Positions 47,987 through 53,297 of a stretch of DNA of 53,297 nucleotides are shown here, piece by piece. The stretch's first letter is position 1. Each line of letters starts with the position of its first letter. Where the stretch lies: NCBI GenBank assembly GCA_031550725.1, contig JAVBOH010000040.1:1-53297 (forward strand). Direction: 5' to 3'. This DNA comes from UBA946 sp031550725 (GTDB lineage Bacteria > Bacillota > Clostridia > Oscillospirales > Ruminococcaceae). The notes under the pieces were generated by a model that was given only the letters and a program-made list of their open reading frames with translations, did not search any database and was not told where the DNA came from. A program made the translations under genes and the position numbers.

Positions 47987-50900
47987 ATGGACATTCAGGG
48001 GTTGAGATCAAATGAATATTTGCTTAACAAGCGTAAACAAACAAATACAAAACTGAATAAATCCCTTGCAAAGCTTTCTTCGGGATATACGGTTAACAGT
48101 GCTGCTGACGATGCGGCATCACTGGCTGTTTCCGAAAAACTTCGTGCTATTTCTATGGGGCTTGATCAGGGTGTTAGAAATATTGGAGATGGTATTAATT
48201 ATTCGAGAACTGTCGAGGGTTGTTCACAGGAAATTAATAATATGCTCCATCGACTTAAAGAGCTTGCTGTTCAGTCCTGTAATGGTACTTATGATGATGA
48301 GATTGACCGTGCTGCTATGGATTTGGAATATCAGCAGTTGCTTGAAGAAATTGGTAATATCACCGATAACTCAGATTTTAATGGACTGCCTCTTTTCGAA
48401 AAGCATTTGGAGTCATATGGCTTGACTGAGGGTAATGTTGTTCATAACAAACCAGTTGTTATTACTGGTTTTAACGATACTCTGCGCATAGGATATACTA
48501 TTGATGATGAGGAAAAGGAGTATATTATTAATATTCCTCATGGTAAATATCCTGTTGATGAGCTAGCTGATTTAATTGACACGACTTTATATAATGATGT
48601 TCCGAACCTGATAATTGGTGTTAATAAAGATCATCAGCTTACGTTGCAAAGTGAGCCTGGAAGACTTAAATATATTTCTGGATCGGCGTCATCATTATTT
48701 TATGATACAACTATCGGCAGTGCAGAGGGATATTTGCTCGGTACAACAGTTTTTAAAACTGATACTGCTAGACTTACTATCAGTACTGGTGATAATGATG
48801 TCATTAATTTCCGATTGGGTAATAATGACGATACTATGTATTCAATAAAGCTTGATGCTAAAAACCCTGGTTATACATACAGCGAGCTTATTGACCAGAT
48901 TAATTCAAAGCTTAAGGATATCGGTCTTGAGAATGAAGTCAGAGCTGTCGCTGATTATAATGATGACGGCGAAAGAGTTGTCGGACTTGCAAGTGAAAAG
49001 ACTATCACTGGCCTTGCAGGCAACTTTATTAAAATCGACTCTATTACTTCTCCTATTTATGATATTTCTTATTATGGCAAGACAAACAATACTGCATCTG
49101 TTTTCACAGGTGTCAAGACTGTTCAGAATAATCTTAAAGTAGTTAGAGATAAGAATGATTTCTTTAATCTTGATATTAGCTATTATGATAATGACGGCAA
49201 TACTGTAACTAAAAAAGTTAAAGTTAATCTGCTTGATGATGGAGAGAATACCAAAACATATGCTTTCCCATCAGATATTATTTCAAGGATAAATGATCAG
49301 CTGAGTGATGCAGGTGTTCCTATTACCGCTTCTCTTAATGAACTTGGCAGAATTGTTATGAAGAGCGACCAGTTTGGTTCAAGCTGTAACATTAAGCTTG
49401 ATAAAAGCAATGTGCCTAGCAGCTATATGATTTATGATTTATTCGACTCAGCTACACTTAACCGACTTACTCCGAAGTATACTGAATCAAAATATACCCC
49501 TGCAAGTCTTAATGCTCAGAAAAATTTAGGTTCAAACATTTATATTACATCTCAAAATAACAAGCTTGACTTCAAAATTACATATAAAATTGATGATGTT
49601 CTGTCATCAGAAAATATATCGCTTACTATTCCTCCTGACACTTATAATGCATCAAACCCTTTAGGAAATGTTCTTAATCAGCTGCTTAAGGACAAATATC
49701 CAAGTTTGGCTGATAAGATGAAAATTACTGTTGGCACATTCTTTTCCATTGGTGCTGATGGTTTAAAGGGTTCTGACATTAATCAGATTGAGGCTATTAC
49801 TACAAGTTCTGCTTATAAAACTTTAATTGGCGGTGCTAATTACTCGGATAGTTATGCACTTACAGGAACTGGTACGTCAACTAGTTATAATAATTACTCA
49901 CCAAATAATTCAAGTGGTGTTCCTAATGTATCATCAACTGCTGGTAAAACGACTACAAGCGGCGATACCTATATAAGTGAAACTACTGCAAGACAACAGG
50001 TGAAATATAATTATCTGAATTATTCGACCGTTACTCCTACTACTGTAAAGGGTACAACTAAGCTTATTGAAAACGAAGGTGTTGTTGATGACGGAAATGT
50101 TGTCACCACTCCTGCTGAGCTTAAACTGCCAAACGTTTTAACCCAGTTTACTGCTGATGGAAAGTCAATTGATAATATCAATTTAACCTTTGATTTGACT
50201 GATAAAAATGGTACTGCTAAAAATTATAATATATCAATACCAAAGGGGAGTACATCCGCTGATGCGATTTATCAGCTTGAACAGGCGTTAAAGGGAGTTG
50301 CTGCTGTTTCTTTCACTGGCGGTACTGTTACCTTGAAGTCTATTGCTGAGGGTGAAAATGTAAACTTTAGCAATGTTGGCGGAACTTTGCTAAAATCTGC
50401 AACAAAAAGTTCTTATGCTAATCAGGCGGGATATGTTAGTGACCCTGCCAGTAACAGTGTATATTTACCGTCACAGCTGACAATTCCTAATGCTCTTTCA
50501 CAAATTCCATACACTTGTGATGGGCTTACTGATAACTTTATGTTTGTGGCAGGCGGTCATAGCTATGATTTAACGCTTACTCATAAGACTTATTATTCTG
50601 TTGCCGAGTTAGCTGATGAGCTTAATAAACAAATTGCGATTAAAGACGGCGGTACTGCTGCTACAACCGTGAAGGTTGGTTCGGATAACAAGTCATTGAT
50701 AATCACAGGACCATATAATGAGTCGGGAACTGTTGCAATTAACAGCTTAAGTACTTGTCTTATCGGAAAAACAAAAGTTACTAATGACCCAACTTCTGAC
50801 CCATACTATAATTCTGCTACTGGTAATGTTGAAACTCCTGCAACCATTACTGCAGGAAGTATTGCAAGTCATTTACCTAAGGTTGTTACCGGCACAAATG

Positions 50901-53113
50901 ACAATACCATTACAATGGATTATTCATATCCTGACCCTAGCAACCCTGCCAATACTAAAACTGATAAGCTTACTATTACTATTCCAAATGGCACTTATAC
51001 AACTGCTGCAGCATTGACTAATGCTATTAACCAGTCCATAAACGATGACCCTAGTTTGAAAGATAAGATTACTGCATCATATTCTAACGGCAGTATTACT
51101 TTTACTACATCTGGACGTGGCGATGGTTATAGCCTAAAAAATATGGGTGGTACATCAAATGTTCATCAGAGAAAATCTACAAATGTACCAACAGACCCAA
51201 ATGCTGTTGTTGATGAGGGTACAAATACTGTAACAACTCCTGCGAGAATTACCAACTCAAACTTTGGTACTATTTGCAGTATTGAAGACCTTATTATTGA
51301 TGAAACTAACGACAAGTTTTCTATGGTTATTAACGGTACTACTAAGGAATTTACTGTCAGACATGACACTTATTCTGGTGCTGCAGGCAGAGATGATTTG
51401 ATTAACCAGCTAAGGACTGCACTTAGTGGTATGGATGTCACTGTTACATACAGCGGCGGCAGCTTAGAAATTCGCACAAACAGCACAGGTACTTCTGCTA
51501 AAATCGGGTTTACTGCAAATAACAATACTGCACCATATTTTAAGATAGCAAAGGGTACATCAAATCCTACATCTGTTACTAAAACTGATGACCGCTGTCA
51601 GATTATCGGTCAGAAGGCTATCACAACCGTTGAAATCACAGATTATAATAATAAGATGTCGTTTAATTTTTCGGAGAATAGTGCTGTCAATGTTCCTGTT
51701 AATGTTGAAGTACCAGTTGGCTCATACACTGCTGCTGAATTAGCTAATCTTATTCAAAAAAGTATTGAGGATACATTACCAGAAAACACCTTAAAAGTAT
51801 CTGTTAGCAATACTGGCGTTATTAGCATTAAGGGCGCTACTGCTTCAGGCAGCCGCAAATTTGATAATTTCCAAGGTGAATTGTTTGACCTTGCATTTCA
51901 AGCTGCAAATTTCAGTGGTATAACTTCACATACCGAAAAGGCTGGTACATCCAGCGGCTCAACTGTTGCTTATATTGTTGGAAGAAATACACTCCAGCCT
52001 ACTAATTCTGATGAGTTTGAGGCAGGTAAAAATGTTGCTATTTATAGTGGTCTTAATGACAATTTGAAATTTGATTTTACTCTTAATGGTAAAGAATACA
52101 CTGTTGATTTTAATATTCCAAATGGTATTTATACTCCTGACGAGCTTGCAAATGCTATTCAAAAAGCCGGCAGAACAGCTATGAAAAATCTTGATGACAG
52201 TTTGCCAGAGAATATTTTCTATGCAACAATTGGATTGGCTAAGCTAGGTTTAGGTGAGAATACTACTGCTATATCAAGCTATGACAAGCTTGTTATGTGT
52301 ATGAAACTCCCTAATGATTATACTATTGAGAATGACAGCGTTATTATTGATGGTGTTCGTGGAAATTCATCATACAGAGTGTTTTACAGTGCTACTCGTA
52401 CTCCTGAGCCTTCAAGAATTATTGGTAAATCGGATTTGTCTAATGGTATTACTATTGAGACAAATGTAAATGACTTTCTAAGTTTTGACCTTGATGGTGT
52501 GCCTGTTGAGGTTACGATACCTGCTGGTACATATACATCGAAAGAAATGGCTGACTATCTATCATCGGAGTATGACAGTCAGGGAAGTCTTGTTCGTGTT
52601 ATGGATTTTGATGGGCGATTAATGTTCTATACAACTGAAAATGGTGCTTTTCTTTTTGATAATTTTAAGGGGAATGCTGCAAACGACCTTTTCTATGACA
52701 CAACTGGCCGTGATGAAGATGATGAAATCGGTATTCATAAAGGACGAAAGACAGATAATTATTTGTGGATTATGAAAACCCGTGTTGATGAGCATTTAAT
52801 GCGTATAAATACAACTGGCGTTTCAACTGCCGAGCGTGCATCAAAGGCATTGACACGACTTGAATATGCGAACAGCTATCTCAACAGATGGCGTGCATTA
52901 TCGGGTGCTAATGAAAACCGTTCAAATTATGCTTTGAATTATAATCAATCATATATCGAAAATTTGAATGCTGCTGATTCAAGAATTCGTGATGCTAATT
53001 ATGCCACTGAAATGTCTGAATTTACTAAACAGCAAATTGTTAATCAAATGCAGGATAAAATGTTTGCGGTTGATAAGGAACGTCGCTCGTCTATTCTTAA
53101 TTTATTTGGATAA
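47987..53113 (+). CDS. Giant flagellin with about eleven inserted repeat modules
   Basis: A 1708-residue flagellin, against a usual 270-500. The N-terminal D0/D1 helices (1-140) are canonical: NKSLAKLSSGYTVNSAADDA, GLDQGVRNIGDGINYSRTVE, RLKELAVQSCNGTYDD. The C-terminal D1/D0 (about 1590-1708) is also complete: ENLNAADSRIRDANYATEMS, then EFTKQQIVNQMQ. Between them lie about eleven diverged modules of 95-140 residues (starting roughly at 155, 252, 366, 514, 707, 825, 947, 1080, 1204, 1327 and 1477) sharing a beta-strand then IP.G.Y[TS]..ELA..I, for example INIPHGKYPVDELADLID and FNIPNGIYTPDELANAIQ, akin to the flagellin IN motif. A Ser/Thr/Asn-rich linker occupies 617-705. No protease motif (HExxH) was seen, so it is not a flagellinolysin. 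GAGGTGG precedes the ATG. No other flagellar gene is in the window. Confidence 0.93.
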   Translation: MDIQGLRSNEYLLNKRKQTNTKLNKSLAKLSSGYTVNSAADDAASLAVSEKLRAISMGLDQGVRNIGDGINYSRTVEGCSQEINNMLHRLKELAVQSCNGTYDDEIDRAAMDLEYQQLLEEIGNITDNSDFNGLPLFEKHLESYGLTEGNVVHNKPVVITGFNDTLRIGYTIDDEEKEYIINIPHGKYPVDELADLIDTTLYNDVPNLIIGVNKDHQLTLQSEPGRLKYISGSASSLFYDTTIGSAEGYLLGTTVFKTDTARLTISTGDNDVINFRLGNNDDTMYSIKLDAKNPGYTYSELIDQINSKLKDIGLENEVRAVADYNDDGERVVGLASEKTITGLAGNFIKIDSITSPIYDISYYGKTNNTASVFTGVKTVQNNLKVVRDKNDFFNLDISYYDNDGNTVTKKVKVNLLDDGENTKTYAFPSDIISRINDQLSDAGVPITASLNELGRIVMKSDQFGSSCNIKLDKSNVPSSYMIYDLFDSATLNRLTPKYTESKYTPASLNAQKNLGSNIYITSQNNKLDFKITYKIDDVLSSENISLTIPPDTYNASNPLGNVLNQLLKDKYPSLADKMKITVGTFFSIGADGLKGSDINQIEAITTSSAYKTLIGGANYSDSYALTGTGTSTSYNNYSPNNSSGVPNVSSTAGKTTTSGDTYISETTARQQVKYNYLNYSTVTPTTVKGTTKLIENEGVVDDGNVVTTPAELKLPNVLTQFTADGKSIDNINLTFDLTDKNGTAKNYNISIPKGSTSADAIYQLEQALKGVAAVSFTGGTVTLKSIAEGENVNFSNVGGTLLKSATKSSYANQAGYVSDPASNSVYLPSQLTIPNALSQIPYTCDGLTDNFMFVAGGHSYDLTLTHKTYYSVAELADELNKQIAIKDGGTAATTVKVGSDNKSLIITGPYNESGTVAINSLSTCLIGKTKVTNDPTSDPYYNSATGNVETPATITAGSIASHLPKVVTGTNDNTITMDYSYPDPSNPANTKTDKLTITIPNGTYTTAAALTNAINQSINDDPSLKDKITASYSNGSITFTTSGRGDGYSLKNMGGTSNVHQRKSTNVPTDPNAVVDEGTNTVTTPARITNSNFGTICSIEDLIIDETNDKFSMVINGTTKEFTVRHDTYSGAAGRDDLINQLRTALSGMDVTVTYSGGSLEIRTNSTGTSAKIGFTANNNTAPYFKIAKGTSNPTSVTKTDDRCQIIGQKAITTVEITDYNNKMSFNFSENSAVNVPVNVEVPVGSYTAAELANLIQKSIEDTLPENTLKVSVSNTGVISIKGATASGSRKFDNFQGELFDLAFQAANFSGITSHTEKAGTSSGSTVAYIVGRNTLQPTNSDEFEAGKNVAIYSGLNDNLKFDFTLNGKEYTVDFNIPNGIYTPDELANAIQKAGRTAMKNLDDSLPENIFYATIGLAKLGLGENTTAISSYDKLVMCMKLPNDYTIENDSVIIDGVRGNSSYRVFYSATRTPEPSRIIGKSDLSNGITIETNVNDFLSFDLDGVPVEVTIPAGTYTSKEMADYLSSEYDSQGSLVRVMDFDGRLMFYTTENGAFLFDNFKGNAANDLFYDTTGRDEDDEIGIHKGRKTDNYLWIMKTRVDEHLMRINTTGVSTAERASKALTRLEYANSYLNRWRALSGANENRSNYALNYNQSYIENLNAADSRIRDANYATEMSEFTKQQIVNQMQDKMFAVDKERRSSILNLFG

Positions 53114-53123
53114 AAACACAAAA

Positions 53124-53155
53124 ATAGCCATTGCAATTTATTTTGCAATGGCTAT
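53124..53155 (+). terminator. Terminator of flagellin
   Basis: ATAGCCATTGCAA pairs with TTGCAATGGCTAT (13 bp), 11 bases after the stop; modest T run. Confidence 0.8.
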
Positions 53156-53164
53156 AATTGTATA

Positions 53165-53297
53165 CGAAAACCCCGTGCTAGGCACGGGGTTCAAAAAAGC
53201 TTTAGCGATGAGTCTTTAACAAAATACCTCCAAGTGGTATAATAAAACTACGGTCTGGCCAACTGTAGAAAAATAAAACCAAAATGGAGGTAATCAA
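53165..53297 (+). mobile_element. Probable left end of an IS200/IS605-type element (cut by window end)
   Basis: A compact hairpin AACCCCGTGC-TAG-GCACGGGGTT (53169-53191) is followed by CAAAAAAGCTTTAGCGATGA, a promoter (TTTAAC, 17, TATAAT at 53215-53243), a small CTAC/GTAG stem and GGAGG at 53286-53290. A start codon would fall at 53298, the first base outside. Subterminal hairpin plus a short leader is the layout of the left end of IS200/IS605 elements, and the wording matches my memory of those in gut Firmicutes; the transposase itself is not visible. Confidence 0.55.
53215..53243 (+). promoter_or_regulatory. Promoter reading out of the window
   Basis: TTTAAC, 17-base spacer, TATAAT, then a GGAGG site whose start codon would be at base 53298. 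Confidence 0.6.

Noticed and set aside
47987..53113. Flagellinolysin (protease-bearing flagellin)
   Set aside because: No HExxH motif or gluzincin-like domain is visible in the insert; the insert consists of repeated beta-rich modules.
1..53297. tRNA, rRNA or CRISPR arrays
   Set aside because: I found no cloverleaf-type GGTTCGA arms outside coding sequence, no rRNA blocks, and no regularly spaced direct repeats.

Overview
This window looks like chromosomal DNA of a low-GC, fibre-degrading, motile gut or rumen Firmicute close to Ruminococcus (Oscillospiraceae). The evidence is the AT-rich intergenic DNA with strong TTGACA/TATAAT promoters and GGAGG ribosome sites, a cytoplasmic cellobiose phosphorylase, a GH43 enzyme, HPr kinase with CcpA-type operators, a CotH/VTC/DUF4956 cluster, and a flagellin with a sigma-28 promoter. 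No tRNA, rRNA, CRISPR array, plasmid or phage module was seen. The organism call is inferred from gene content, not from a marker-gene comparison.

Layout. 1-2.2 kb: 3' end of cellobiose phosphorylase, a structured repeat, and a convergent AI-2E-family transporter. 2.3-6.4 kb: VTC polyphosphate polymerase, DUF4956 membrane protein and secreted CotH kinase-like protein in one operon. 6.4-11.1 kb: a complete arginine-to-spermidine pathway (speD, speA, speE, speB). 11.2-13.5 kb: release factor 2, a TtcA-like tRNA thiolase and a small unknown gene. 13.7-17.5 kb: a surface-anchored, possibly carbohydrate-binding protein, fructokinase and GH43 glycosidase. 17.6-22.5 kb: a dead IS1182-type transposase fragment, MATE exporter, HD-GYP response regulator, Fe-S aldo/keto reductase and nrdR. 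22.7-29.3 kb: VanY-like carboxypeptidase, L-fucose isomerase, quinolinate synthase and a FIST-EAL c-di-GMP phosphodiesterase. 29.7-33.5 kb: rapZ, murB, PHP phosphoesterase and hprK, with a second structured repeat inserted among them. 33.7-41.2 kb: ABC exporter, a chemoreceptor with an FMN-binding-like lipoprotein, a C_GCAxxG_C_C protein, a second Fe-S aldo/keto reductase, a small P-loop kinase, and a MerR/ECF-S pair. 41.6-47.7 kb: a surface protein of unknown function and an oligosaccharide ABC importer (two permeases, lipoprotein binder, DUF624) with no ATPase. 47.7-53.1 kb: a giant 1708-residue flagellin. 53.16 kb to the end: probable left end of an IS200/IS605-type element.

How the parts fit. 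GH94 phosphorolysis, GH43, fructokinase, L-fucose isomerase and the ABC importer describe intracellular use of plant and host oligosaccharides. HprK plus three sites resembling CcpA/LacI-family operators suggest carbon-source control. The FIST-EAL protein, HD-GYP regulator, chemoreceptor and flagellin form a sensing and motility layer.

The most unusual features are: (i) a family of mobile-looking repeats whose two full copies keep the same four-hairpin architecture although the stem sequences differ, one copy supplying a gene's stop codon and a short relative forming a fructokinase leader hairpin; (ii) the giant flagellin with about eleven inserted modules behind a promoter matching the FliA/SigD consensus at every defined base; (iii) a consensus promoter abutting an intrinsic-terminator-like hairpin ahead of speB; and (iv) an MCP gene coupled to a lipoprotein carrying a flavinylation-like motif.
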